NCBI RefSeq assembly: GCF_030867145.1
Contig: NC_134440.1
Location: 9,548,001 to 9,612,000, forward strand
Origin: Opisthocomus hoazin
Taxonomy: Eukaryota > Chordata > Aves > Opisthocomiformes > Opisthocomidae
Length of the DNA stretch: 64,000 nucleotides
Direction: 5' to 3'
A program made the position numbers and the translations under genes. Each line of letters begins with the position of its first letter. Positions within the stretch are counted from its first letter, which is position 1. Below the pieces are notes generated by a model, which had not been told where the DNA came from, made no database searches, and saw only the letters and a list, made by a program, of their open reading frames with translations. Positions 13,255-26,000 of this stretch are shown piece after piece.

Positions 13255-13637
13255 TCGGGGAGGACGGGGCCAGACTCTGCTCAGTGGTGCACAGCGACAG
13301 GACAAGGGGCAACGGGCACAAACTGGAGCAGAGGAAGCTCCAGCTGAACCCGAGGAAGAACTTCTTCCCTCTGAGGGTGACGGAGCCCTGGCCCAGGCTG
13401 CCCAGGGAGGCTGTGGAGTCTCCTTCTCTGGAGATATTCCAGCCCCGCCTGGCCGCGGTGCTGTGCAGCTGCTCTGGGTGACCCTGCTTGGGCATGGGGT
13501 TGGGCTGGGGGATCCCCCTGTGACCCTGCTTGGGCAGGGGGTTGGGTGGGGGATCCCCCTGTGACCCTGCTTGGGCAGGGGGTTGGGTGGGGGATCTCCA
13601 GAGGGCCCTGCCGACCCCCAACATTCTGGGATTCTGT
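13255..13637 (+). mobile_element. CR1 LINE, 3' fragment
   Basis: It starts inside the end of CR1 ORF2 (the [19 protein letters not shown] and [15 protein letters not shown] stretches are readable on the + strand) and runs through the 3' UTR to a terminal GATTCTGTGA. It is strongly 5'-truncated, like most bird CR1 copies. Close relatives lie at 15.7, 34.9 and 44.1 kb. The 3' UTR contains a local triplication listed separately. Confidence 0.9.
13478..13600 (+). repeat. Three tandem copies of a 41-42-bp piece of CR1 3' UTR
   Basis: The segment beginning GTGACCCTGCTTGGGCA and ending in a GGGGGATC-type sequence is present three times head to tail (starting at 13478, 13520 and 13561). Relatives of this CR1 elsewhere in the window have it once. 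It is a local tandem duplication inside the element. Confidence 0.9.
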
Positions 13638-13983
13638 GAAATGCAAGGAGTGCTCCAGAGGAAACACGTCCCAAGAATCCCACCAACAGACCAGCTCGAA
13701 TGGCTTGGGGAAGTTGTTTGTTGATGGAAAAATATAACCAGGAGCTGAGACTACTGGCTCGCTTGGAATAGTTTTCTTCTACACTGCCTTTGCCCTTGAA
13801 CTGCACGTGTTTTGTGAAAGTTTAAACACAAGTTTGTTAAAAACAAAACAAAAAAGTACACACAAAAAACCCCAAGGCCCCTGAATGAAGTAGGGCGTTT
13901 GCCTGAAACTGCATTTTCTTCTCCTTTACCGTTTCACTCAGAAAATTGGAAGTGTTGAACACTGGTGCAAAACTGGTCTCCAG
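13638..13983 (+). repeat. Unclassified duplicated sequence, copy 1
   Basis: This 346-base stretch recurs at 38544-38890 in the same orientation, by eye about 94% identical with a few one-base indels in A-rich tracts. It begins exactly where the preceding CR1 copy ends. It contains no convincing coding frame, although a minus-strand frame over its first ~170 bases is conserved in both copies. It could be a dispersed repeat of a family I do not recognise or part of a local segmental duplication. Confidence 0.85.
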
Positions 13984-15731
13984 TGTCTCGCCCTCTCCTG
14001 TGGCTTTCTCTCCTCAGAGTCTCAGTCCCTGACTGCCATTATCTTCTGGCTCTCCCCTGCTTTGTTCAGCGAAGGCCCTGGCGTTGCTCTGAGACTTCAC
14101 TTACCGAACACACCCCTTGCTCGGCTTTTGGTTTGTGGCTCTGTACCGTGTCCTCGTTAGCCAGCCCCGAGGGCTCCTGCACGGCTCTGCTGTCAGCATC
14201 CTGCAGAATAATGCTTGCTGGTGCAGTTTCCTTAGGCTCTGCTCACTCTTTCTGGTACTTCAGTCCTTTGTGCTTTTGTCTTTGTACTTGAGGGTAATTT
14301 TCCTCCGCCGCAAGATGTGGTCTGATAATGTCCACTTGTTTGGAGTGGTTTGTCTTCTTTGGAAGCGCCGTCCCACGGCCGTTTGCAGAAGGATGGAGCT
14401 GTACTTGGCATTTCGCTCGCATGGGAGTTACCTTCCCTGCGGGCAGTTGTAACCGCTCCTTTTGCTCTGCCCGTGCTGTCATTTCACTCGGGAGGCGAAG
14501 TGCATCGCATGGGGCATGTTTGTCTCTTCCTTGCACTGCAGTGAGATCACCCCCATTCAAATTTTCAGCGAAGCGTAGGAGAACATCTCTGGCCGTTCTC
14601 AGGTCAGTGCAGAAAAGAGTGGAAGTCGCTGCGTTGGAAACAGTTGGAAATCACTGCAGCAGAGTGAGCCTCTGCAGTCAACCATGGGCCCGGTGGCCAG
14701 TGAGCCGCCTCGGTTCAGGTTTCTCTGCACCAAGCGTCGCAGATTAAACCAGCCACACTTAATCATTTGTGGACAGATGTTATAATTCAATTTAAATTTG
14801 CAGTTATTATAAGCCATTTTTGAAGCTGACATTTCTCTTACCCTTTCTTTGATTTCGCTTTTCTCGTCTGTATTAATAGCCTTTGTAAGCGCTCCCCCCC
14901 ATATCTGTTGTGCAGCAGTCGCGCTGTCTATTAGCCTAGTTTCTGAAATCATCTCTTGTAAAGTTTAGTTGTCAGTAAAATACCTCCACAAGCAAACAAC
15001 AAAATGGAAGGAAGCTTTTCTGGTTGCTGGTAGTCATCTTTATTCCGAGCTCATCATTTATGAGGCTTGTGGTTGTGTGTGATTTTATACCAGTTGTGAA
15101 TGGTGTCTATGAAAATTGTTTAACTTGATGTAATGGTTATTTGTAGCATAGTTCTATTAGTGCGGTGAGCTGCTATTTTTTTATTGCAATTAAAATCTAG
15201 AAGTTTCGATAACCATTTTTATGATCTTCAATCTTGCTACTTGTCTCAGACTAAACAGAGAAGTGAATGGCTGGGAAGTGTTTGGGATATTTTGTGGCAA
15301 ATCTGATTATGCATTTAAGTTTTGGCACTTTGGATCCCTTCTTACATCATAGTAACTTGTGGTGACTGCTGGTAGCATGCTTTCGTTTGCTCGTGTCTCT
15401 GGTGTATAGGAGCAACGTGATACGTGGTTTTTCTGTAGTAGCATAAATCGCTACTGCGGCATATTGCTTACTAGTTCTGGCCTGGTCATGAGACCTCGTT
15501 GCATGCTGCAACCTGGTTTAGCCTAGAAAGAGACTGAGCTTACTGACTGACCACATTTTGTAGTCACAGCTTGGTGGGAAAAATACTTTGTCCAACTGTC
15601 AGTAAGACAATATTCATTACATTTCTCATCATCTTCCAGTCCTTGAAATTTCTGGATGATGTTAAGCAATACTAAAGTGTGTAGTAAACACACTGTTTGA
15701 ATCCCTTCTGTTTCCCCAAGACTCAGGGAAA
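13984..15731. other. Stretch without recognisable features
   Basis: No coding exon, repeat or regulatory signal that I can support. Open frames near 14.0-14.7 kb have no recognisable domain and atypical composition for protein. Confidence 0.4.
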
Positions 15732-16262
15732 GTGAGGCCCCATTTGCAGTGCTGTGTCCAGTTCTGGGCTCCCCAGTTCAAGAAAGATGAGGAGCTACTG
15801 GAGAGAGTCCAGCGGAGGGCTGCGAGGATGAGGAGGGGACTGGAGCATCTCTCCTACAAGGAGAGGCTGAGGGAGCTGGGCTTGTTCAGCCTGGAGGACA
15901 GGAGGCTGAGAGGGGACCTTAGAAATGCCTCTAAATATCTGCAGGGTGGGGGTCAGGAGGACGGGGCCAGACTCTGTTCAGTGGTGCCCAGTGACAGGAC
16001 AAGGGGCAACGGGCACAAACTGGAGCAGAGGAAGCTCCAGCTGAACCCGAGGAAGAACTTCTTCCCTCTGAGGGTGACGGAGCCCTGGCCCAGGCTGCCC
16101 AGGGAGGCTGTGGAGTCTCCTTCTCTGGAGATATTCAAGACCCGCCTGGACAAGGTCCTCTACAGCCTACTGTAGGTGACCCTGCTTGGGCAGGGGGTTG
16201 GGCTAGATGACCCACAGAGGTCCCTTCCAACCCGTACCATTCTATGATTCTGTGATTCTGTG
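15732..16262 (+). mobile_element. CR1 LINE, 3' fragment with an intact last ORF2 segment
   Basis: It starts in the codons for [20 protein letters not shown] and keeps an unbroken frame to the normal CR1 ORF2 stop ([12 protein letters not shown], stop at 16173-16175), followed by the 3' UTR and a terminal run of ATTCTATG/ATTCTGTG repeats, the CR1 3' signature. About 147 codons are open. The lack of breaks in this short piece suggests a fairly young insertion, although the 5' truncation makes it dead on arrival. Confidence 0.92.
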
Positions 16263-19200
16263 GTTTTTCTGTATTTCGGAATGTTTGGGAAAACCTACCA
16301 CTGAGGTGTCCGTGTATGAATTCGTAGGGCGTTATGAAGAGCCTGATGTGTGCTTTAAGAATGATCGAGAACAGCTTGTTGGGCTTGAGATAAGTATTTA
16401 TTGCCACAAAAAACAAATAAATGGAAATAGATTTACTGACCGTTCTTATATGGCTCGGGTGCCTACAGTGCTGTAAGTGCCTTACTGAGGGCACGAATTT
16501 AGTTTGCGTGCACCCGCAGTGGTAAGTCCATTGAGGCTGCTGCCAGACTTGGCACTAAGCGTGTCTGGACTGGCACCAACAACAATTACATAGTGCTCTG
16601 TGTTTTTAATACATTTGACATGAATGGTTTGCTTGCACTGCCAGAGGTTTCTGATTTCCAGAGCATGTGTTCTGGATGGTCTTAAAAACAGAAAATGTGG
16701 GGATATGAACACCATAATGCCTAAGGAATCTCCCAGGTTTTACGAAGTAATTAGTTGGCTTGAACATTTATGGCACTTGGGCAAGCCTTAAGTGTCTCTT
16801 ATCACCACCATGGCAGCAATAAAGCACTCCAGAACTACTGTGTTATCAGACTTTGAGTGTCTTCATACTTCAAGGATGAATTTCAAAATTCTAAGAGACT
16901 TTGTAAAGTCTCATTATCATTAAAATCTCCATTCATCGCAGTCTTCGCTTACATGAACAAGAATTCCTCACACCAGGGCTTTATGGAGGAAGGCGTGACT
17001 ATACCTAAAAATGTTTGAAAGTTTGAACCATCAAAGCCCTGCTGTAGTAACAGGAGTCTGTACAGGGCACCAAAGTTTGGAGAACTCTTGAGCACCCAAT
17101 TAGATCAGGATCCTAGCTGAAAAAGGTAATGTACTCATAGTGCTAAGCACACCAATTTGCGGCAGATATGTAGTGAAGCAACGTGTGCTCGCGGTCTGGT
17201 TTTATCCCCAGATGTGTAGATTTGTGCGTTTTCAAGGTAAGTGCTTGAGAGAATCCTTGAGCTAAGTACATGACACAATGAAGTGCAGGATCTGTCTTTG
17301 GGGACTGTCTGTCCGTCTGCTGATCAAAGTGCCGGCTGATGTGTGGCTGTCCAGGAGTTCCACCATTACACTCTGGATACGTTTACATGCAGAACATTTT
17401 TCTGAACAAGTGGGCTGTCTGAGGATGTCTGCTCGCACAGGTCCCCATGATCTGTGTCTTTTAAAGAGTTTAACTTCAGAAGTTCCAGTTGTTTAGTCCT
17501 GAGTATTTTGAGCATTACAATTGTCAGGAGATACATGTCATCAGCATAGGAACAACAACCCAAGCCCTGTCTTTCATAAATCTCTCCCGAGAGCAGCTTA
17601 GAGATGCTGAGAAGCACTGGAGTCAGAACTGGCCTGGGGAAAATTCATACCCAGCCGAAGCTCAGGCACATCAGCCATCGTGGTCACGCGTGAGCACTCG
17701 GTCAGCTGTGATCAAAACCAACTCACAATGGCCCCAGGTGTATCAAGTGTGGCCTTCAGACGATATTGTTACATCCCAGCACCGATAAGGAACGATCTCT
17801 TCCTGCCCTCCCTGCCCCAGCCCCGTGGAATTTGCTGTAGTGTGTGTGCGTTTGTCGTTCATGACTTGGTAGTCAGCTGTCCTGTAACTGTGCTCTGCTG
17901 CGTTCTAACGTGGCCTCTCACGTTTTAGTCAAAGTTCAGCAGTGAACGTAGGTGTTAGTTCTGCTGCCTGCGTGACGTGGTGTGGGAAAAGATTCCGTAT
18001 AGTTTGAACTGTGTGAGCAGTAGGCTTCTGAGGAAGGTACGTGTCCTGTGAAACCATGATGCTTCAGGCTTTAGGATCTACCTGACAGCAATAAAGAATA
18101 TTTTTTCCTACTTTGTGGGTTGCTAGTTAACTACCTCTGAGATAATACTCTCAAACATCTTTTAGGAACAGTACTGTGTAAAATATAAAAAAAAGCTGAT
18201 GTGACTAAATAAGTTCTTTGATAGAAGTTACAAGATGTTCACCTGTGCATTACTTTATTTTTTTAAGTGTTCACCTGCTCTCTGGAAGATGCCGGCGCAT
18301 CAAAGTTTTGCTTTATTTGAAATCTAATAATAAACTGAAGTCAAGGCCATGTTGTAGATTAAGCTTTCTTTTTGAATGACAAAATTCTGCTTCTGAGGAT
18401 GGGAAGCTGTTAGGTTTTGAAGACTTACAGCATGATGCTTTTGAGTTTATGAATTTCTGAGTGTATGATTTCTTCAGTATCTTTTGAAGTCTTTTTACAA
18501 GGCATGATGATTCTTGTTTCTGTCTTCAGGGCTCTTCTCACTGAACAGAACCTGATGCTTGTAATTATGAAAGTAATACTAGTATTGAATTTTAAAATGT
18601 TTCAATGTAAGCTATTGCCAGTGACTTTCCATTTTAATGGTTTCTGAAGATGGGAAATGTGACTTTGTTACTGTAACTTCACCTATGCCATTAAATAACT
18701 AAGCATGGAAACAAGTGGCATTATAAACTATTAAAAAAATCTTCACAGACGTGGACTTTTTAAAAATAAAAGCTGTGTTATTTGGACATGGAGGTGAACC
18801 ATGGCTTCAGAATAATATACGCACAAGCAATGGAGGTATAGCAAGAAGAGGAATGCTCTATTACTTTTCTACCTCCTCGGTAAGGAGAGAAAGTGTATGA
18901 TCTGGTAAAGGCTTTTGGAGCAAGTTCTTGAGTCAATTTTCCTTATGCAATGGAAGAGTGCAATTTTAGGGAACTTGTTCTGTTACCTGTTACAGCGAAT
19001 GAACGTTAGTATTTTTTTCTCCCTTCAGTTTTGGATCTCTATGGCCTACGCTTCCCCCCCGCAATAAACTAGCTTATCTGCATTGTATGGATCATGCTTT
19101 AATTTAAATCTAACAGCAAACTAAAATGTCAAATACAGAAATGGGGTTGTAAGCTAATGGCTTACGGACATATGAAAAGATAATTTATTCGCTTTCTAAA

Positions 19201-19626
19201 TCAGGTCTGCAATAACTTGAAAGGTAGAAATTGAAGGGTTATTTCTTGCAGGAGACATCAGCATCAGCTGAGGCAACTCACGGGGCCTGAGCTGCTGCTG
19301 TTTTGTCCACAAAGACGAAAGAGCAACTTTTTTTGTGATTTAAATAATACAAATATTCAGCATTTAATTGTTAACTTATAGCGTACAAAGTCAGAGAACA
19401 GTGTTGGGCCTGTCACACAGGGCAGAAGCCCTTTAGCAATTTTAACTAACACTAATCCTTAATTACTAGGAAATCAACAGCTATTTGTCTATTGATTGCC
19501 ATTTTCTGGCTTGCTTGTGTGACTTTATCTTAGTTCCACATCTAATCCATCATGGCCTGAATTTTATTATGGACTTGAACTGCATTGGTCAATCTTCATG
19601 AGCTGACTGGCCTGTAGGATGATATT
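16263..19626. other. Stretch without recognisable features
   Basis: AT-rich sequence. No coding exon or named repeat is visible. Confidence 0.4.
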
Positions 19627-20056
19627 AATCATTAAGGTTGGAAAAGACCTCTAAGATCATTGAGTCCAGCCGTCACCCCAACACCCCCAGGCCTGCTAAA
19701 CCATGTCTTTAAGTACCACATCCACACGGTTTTGAACCCCTCCAGGGATGGGGACTTCACACTGCCCCTGGCAGCCTGGTCCAATGCCTGACCACTCTTT
19801 CAGGAAAGAAATTTTTCCTGATATCCAATCTGAACCTCCCCTGATGCACCTTGAGGCCATTGCCCCTCATCCTGTCGCCGGTTACCTGGGAGAAGAGCCC
19901 AGCCCCCCCTCACTCCCCCCTCCTGGAAGGGAGCTGCAGAGACCGAGAAGGTCTCCCCTCAGCCTCCTCTTCTCCAGACTGAACCCCCCCAGCTCCCTCA
20001 GCCGCTCCCCATCAGACTGGTTCTCCAGACCCTTCACCAGCTTTGTTGCCCTGCTA
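19627..20056 (-). mobile_element. CR1 LINE, 3' fragment of a second subfamily
   Basis: Minus-strand CR1 3' end. Its 3' UTR begins, on the + strand, with GTTGGAAAAGACCTCTAAGA and then carries the end of ORF2 in broken frames. The same subfamily occurs in the RAX2 intron at 62.6-63.1 kb. The sequence differs clearly from the set ending in CTGTGGGTCATCTAGTCC, so at least two CR1 subfamilies were active here. Confidence 0.9.
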
Positions 20057-23000
20057 AATGTGATATCAGTAAATCTTATGCATGGAAGCTGGGTCTGTTA
20101 AATAAAACTTTTCCTTACTTGTTTTGGTTTTTTTAAAGCACTCGGCCATCTGCAGTTTAATGATATCGCGTCGGTGGAGCAAACTGTACCGCAGAACGAG
20201 CTCCTGTGCTGGGACCTCCAGTTGCCCTGTCGCCTCCAGACTGTGTCGTACACAGCCGGACAGGCTCTGTCGGCAGCGGGAACGTGTTCCGCAGCCTGTC
20301 CTGACACCAGACCTTCAGGAAGGGGCCATGGATTAATGCCTAGGGAGGTTTTAGTTGGCAACCTGTATCGATGGTATTTGCTTATGCTAATTGCACAGTC
20401 TAGACAGTAATGATTAACGTTGTGTATGATTTCTGTGCCTGATCTTTAACTGAAAAGACTTAGTCGTCACTGCCTTCGGTTTTCTTCATGCCTACACAGT
20501 TCATTAAGGCATTCAAATGTGGATTTTGGGTGATGACCTAATGAAAAGAACACCCAATTCTGGAGCTTCCTCTGCTGCACAGCAGCTAACAGAACTTAAA
20601 TTTTACTGCTGAATAATCCTCCTGCAGTAACTCCGGAAGTAATAGGAAGTGTGTCAGGACTAATAAATCTGAGCTGTTCGTCTGGGCTACAGCAAGTGGT
20701 TCTCTGGGACTCCTGGCAGAGTGCCTTGCAGCAGCGTGGCATCTCAGGCAGTGGCTACGTGGCGTGTGTGCATACGGAATTATGGTTATGATTCTGAGCT
20801 TTCATCAGCTACCTTTATTTCCTGGATTAGAGTCAGGATTTTTGATCATCTTAGGAGCAATTGGTTCCCGTCACCTGTGCTGTTGGTCTGCCTGATGGAG
20901 CAGATGAAGCAGACCTGTCCACCAGAAGGACTCGGGCTGCAGCACGGAAGAAGGGATGTGGCTTGTAGGCAGTGAGGGCTCTGGGTGAAGGAAATTAGGA
21001 ATGTCCTGTTTTGGCACAATATCAAGTTATGAAGATTTTGCAGGTTTTTATTACTCATAGTGGAAGTGCCAGTTTTGGAACGTATTGAACTAACCACTGT
21101 GATTTGTCAACAGAAGCAATTACTACGTCCCACGAGGTTACTGTTCTCTGGCCGTCAGGACTTGTTTTGCTGGCATGTTTGTTGCTTGACTCTGGGCCAT
21201 ATTTAGTTCTGAGACTTGAGGTTGGATTTGCAGGCCTGCTCCTGAAAGGGAGCTTTTCGGTCACTGTAAAATGAGCATGCATAGCACAGAAATTCCTACT
21301 CAAATCGTGTAATCTCTGCGGTCCTGTTGCGGTGGTGGTTTGTCAGAATCGTTGTTCCTCGCTTGCTGAGACTGCTACCAGAGAGCAAAGTGCGGCTGCT
21401 ATCAGTGTTTCCTGGGGACTTTTGTCTCAGTGGAGTGTTCTGTTCTCATGCTTTAAAGATAATGAAGTGAGTCATTGTCTTTACATCTCATGTGATTTAT
21501 TGTAGACACACGTCGCTAATGCTTTCCGAAGGGAGGAACCAAACAACAGGTCTTTTGTTCAGACTTGTGGTTTTGAACTAGTACGCAGGTTGGGGGTTTG
21601 CTTGACTAGGGAGTTGCTTTGATTTGTTTTTTTAATCTGTGTACTGAGAACACTTCAGCAGACGATGGAGCTCATGGGAGCTTTTTGATTATTTATTTTC
21701 ATAGGTGTACTTCTGCTTTGGCATCAAGGATGAATAGATTCATCAGCACCTTTTAGTCTATATGGATACGTCAGTGTTTTATTCTGCTACTGAAAGTGTG
21801 AGGCTTATCTGCACTGGGTGCAGATTGGTGGCTCTGATAAAGGAGTAAATCTGACATCTTGGGCAAAAAATGTCACCTTGTGAAGCTTTGGGAGTGTAGA
21901 ACACTTCCTAGACTGACCATCAGTACAAACTGTGCAGTAACATCTCCAACCCATTCCGTCATTAGCATTTGATGTACATTTTTATGACCTAGGTTCATCT
22001 TTTGTCGTGAAGATGAGAAGGTGGAGTTATAACAAGAAGTAAAATAAAAAGAAAATGCAATTTAGGCATTTGTCCTGCCTCAGAGGATGTGTTTGTAGGG
22101 GCAGGTATCAAACCGCTGCCAGGTGCAGGGTGGGATGTTTGAAGGAGGAAGGAGTCCTGCGAGCTACCGAGGAGCCTGAGTCAGATGTAGACACACTCGT
22201 GCTTGAGCAGAAAATACTGGTAATCCCCGCTAGACGCTCCATGGTGACAGAAGTGCTGAGCCATTCTTCAGCGGCCAGAGGGAGAACAGGACCGTTCTCC
22301 ACCTCCCATAATGACCGCGTTTCTCAGTTATAAGCCCTCCTTGCCCACACTGGCAACTCTTTTGCTGGTCCATGTTTAATACCAGTGAGAGCAAGTCCGT
22401 GGAGCTGATGACCTAAACATAACTGCCTGTTTTTATTCTTGCTCCAAACCAAGAGTGACAGTAAGTTTTTAAGCTAGAAATGTTACAGTCTTTAGCTGTT
22501 TGAAATGCTGGATATGCCTGCTGTATTATAGATGAGGGTGAGAATTCCGGGGCCCACCATGTTAGCTCATGGAATAAACTGCATGGTTCGTACAGGGAGA
22601 AATCTTTCCTGGTGCTGAAGGCTGTGCAACTCCCATGGACCATGAGGAAAACAGAATTGTATGTATTTTTTTTCTCAGAATACCTGTATCACTGGCATGT
22701 CTGTACTAAGTATGATAATAACTGAATCTTTGTTTCCTGGCTGTAGGCGGTGCTGGGACCCAGTGCACTGTTGGCTGTATGCATTAATGCCAGGTAGAAC
22801 TGCAGTGAACTTTGGAATGAACCAGTTTGAGATGGAGAGGTTTGGGGTTCTTCTGGTTGGTTCTATGTTGAAATTCCTCTCTTGTGTGAGGAGATGTTTT
22901 CTGCCAGATTGTAGCAGATTGTACTGGCAGTACTGCGTGGCAGGACTCATGCAGTGCGTTTTTAAACTTTGCAGAGTGAAATGTGGTCAGTATATTCATT

Positions 23001-26000
23001 GTCTGAAAAAGAAGATGAGCAGTGAGGTGATGTAATCTAATATTATGTAGGGCAGAACATGAGGATTTATAGGAAGACTTTGTGCATGACTGAATAGTTA
23101 ATGTACAAAAGTAAATCTTGGGGGAAAATTGTCCAAGCTTTGCCACAATATAAGGAGCTGTGCTGGCTATCGCAACTTGGGAACAAAAATTTGGAGTTTA
23201 TGATAGTGCTGAGCAGTAGCTTATCAAATCTTAGACATTAAGAACAAAAACAGAGGACATAAAACATTATGCTGCTGGTTTTGTAATGGCAGTGGTTTGC
23301 CTGTGCTTGGGATGCCGATGGCATGCAGTTCTCTGTTCCTCTTGTCTTGGCGAGGACGTGGTAGGACTTGGAAGGGGCCTGAGGCTGGTGACAGAGATGA
23401 TCAAAAGCAGAGCATAGCTTCCACAGCAAGAATGACGGAATGGGCTGGGACTCCTCAGCCTGGGAGAGATGATTTAAAGCAGATGCCAGATGTTTACAGA
23501 ATCTGAAGTGGCGTGAAGCGGCTGGATGGGAACTGGCTGTTCACTGTCTCTTCCAGTGCTACGCGAGCTCGGGTTTGCGATGAAGCGATGCAGAGCCAGC
23601 TCCAAAGCAAGCCGAAGGAGGTGCTGATTCTTGCAACAGGCAGTAGAGCTGGGAGTCTTGCTCGAGGATGCTGTGGCTGCAGAAAGCTAAGGGGGGAAAA
23701 AAAGGAGGCTGAGCCAGTATTTGAGAGCTGTTTTGAGAGTTTCCAAAGGATGAATCATGTCAGGCTTGGGATATTCTTGGGGCTGGCTGGCAACTGAAGC
23801 AGAGAGAATTGCAAGGGAGCGTTCAGTCCCGCCTCTTGCTTCAGCGTTTGCTCGTAGGCACCGTTGGGGACAGGGTACCGCGCCAGGTAGACCTGTGTGT
23901 GCTTATTGCCAGATGGTACCTTTCTGATAGACTTCACACAGCTGCTTTTTCACTGTCGCCTGGTTTTCTTCTCTCTGCGGGCTGCGTTTCGCTGAGGTTG
24001 TCTCTGCCTGCTGTGAGAGCTGGTCTGGACTCCCTCTGTGGGCTGCCCTTGGGGATGCCCGTTGTGCTCTGACAACAGGCAGATTCTCTCGATGACTGGT
24101 GTGTCCTCGGGCTGGTGGCACCCACGCGGGGTGCCAGGGAGTTGGGTCTGACCTGCCACTGGTGGGAACCGGGCAGCCCCTGGGCAGCTGTCGGGGTAAC
24201 CGGGTGACTGAAGAAGCTGCTGCGTGTTGTACTGATCCGAGGGCCTCGCTTCTGGAGGGATGGACTTTTTTTGCTAAGACAGCGTGTTTCAGTCCTTAAT
24301 TAGTCTCTCTGGGTGTTGAAGTTAATGAATCAGCTTTGACTTTCGAGTGACTTTCAGAGAAATGCTTCTAGACTTCAGCATGCTATCTGCTTCTTTTGAA
24401 TGGTAAGATGTGTTTCTTAGTTAACAGTATTCTTGATCTAGGTATTTAAAGTCAAAATAAACAGCTTTTACTCTTCCCCCCTGCCCGCCTTGCAAGAATA
24501 TCTATTTTGAATCGGTATCAGTCAAACTAACAAGAACATTGGCGTTTGTATGTTTTAATGAGGCCTTGCAGCTTGCTGTAGAAGTTTCCAACATACCCTA
24601 ATTTTGGGGTGACTCAAACTGAGCACCATTTGGAATTGGAATGAGACCTTTCATGGGAATGAAATAAAACTGCCGTCATGTCCAGAGTTATCGTCAGTGA
24701 TTCCTGCTGTTCCCCCTGCACCGCCAGCCGAGCTCTCCTAGAGTGAGCACAGTTAGCCTGCTCCTGCGCCCAAGTCATTCCTGCCAATACCATGGAAATG
24801 TCATTAGGCACTTTTTCTATAAACAATCTCATTATCCACTATGAGGCAGACATCAAGAAATTAAATCTGTGAATTCTCTGCCACATCAATCAATTAAAAC
24901 CAACTATTTTTACTACAGTCTGTCTTATTAATCTTTCTTTGTTTTCTGTTGGAATTCTGTATTCAGGATAACTGCCGTTAGGAGCAGCAAACACCTGCAG
25001 GCAGCTGTGAGAGCAAGCAGTGCCTCCAGCCAGCACCTGCCTGCTCAGCTGCAGCGCGCTGCCGGCGTTGCCTACTGCCCGCCAAGCGGGTGCTGCTGGC
25101 ACCCGGCGCCGTGGCTGGCCTCTGCGTGTGCTTTGTTTTCCAGTTCTTGCAGTACAGGTGCCTGGTTTTCCAATAAGACTCTATAAAAACCCAAGGCCAC
25201 TAATTCCTGTGTCCATGGGAGGAGATGAGCTTCCTGCTCAGAATCTCTTTCTACTTAGAGAAAGAGAATGGTGTCTTGAGTGCGAAATGGCAGCTGTGAA
25301 TTGTACCTCCTTGCTCAAATACCTGCTTCATGTCAGGCATTCATTTCCAATAAATAGGTTCTATTTAATGCATGTTCTGAATCCGTGGAAATAAGAAATG
25401 GGGGAAATGATTTTCGCTGCTTACTTTTGTGTCTTTGTAACTAGAAAACGTAATAATAAACTTCATAATCGTGTCTCCAAACAGGGTTTGAAGCAACTTG
25501 AATACAGAAGCAATATTTTTCCGTATCTATTTGTTGAGAGAACATGAGGATATGAACTGTGGATTATAAATGTTCTTCATTAATTCCTTGAAACTGTGCT
25601 AGAAAAAGTGATATTTCTGTAGCACTGAATTTGAGAAATCTCAAATGAAACCCTTTATGATGGGTGGTGTAGATGAGCTTACTCCGTCATTGACTTTTTT
25701 GGGGGGTGGAGGGGAAGGTTTAAATAAGTACAGCACTTGAGAGACTCTAAAAATATGTTCCTCGAGCTCCTGGACATGTGTATGTATTGAAAAACATAGC
25801 ATAGTGAGCAGTATATTTGTAACTAAAATTGCTGGATAACTTTGTCTTGTTGAGGAAGCAAAAGTGCTACAAACTGTCTCGCATTTTTTTAACCATTTTT
25901 TTTTCTTCTGATACTTGTTTTAGTAATGAGAAAAGGTTTCTCCTCCAGATAAAATGTAAATATTTTGATGACAAATGCAGCTTTCTCTGCCTACTGGAAT

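Noticed and set aside
12763-13806. 347-codon minus-strand frame
   Set aside because: It joins the unclassified 346-bp repeat, a CR1 copy read antisense and a CpG island. No family resemblance; the antisense CR1 accounts for its length.
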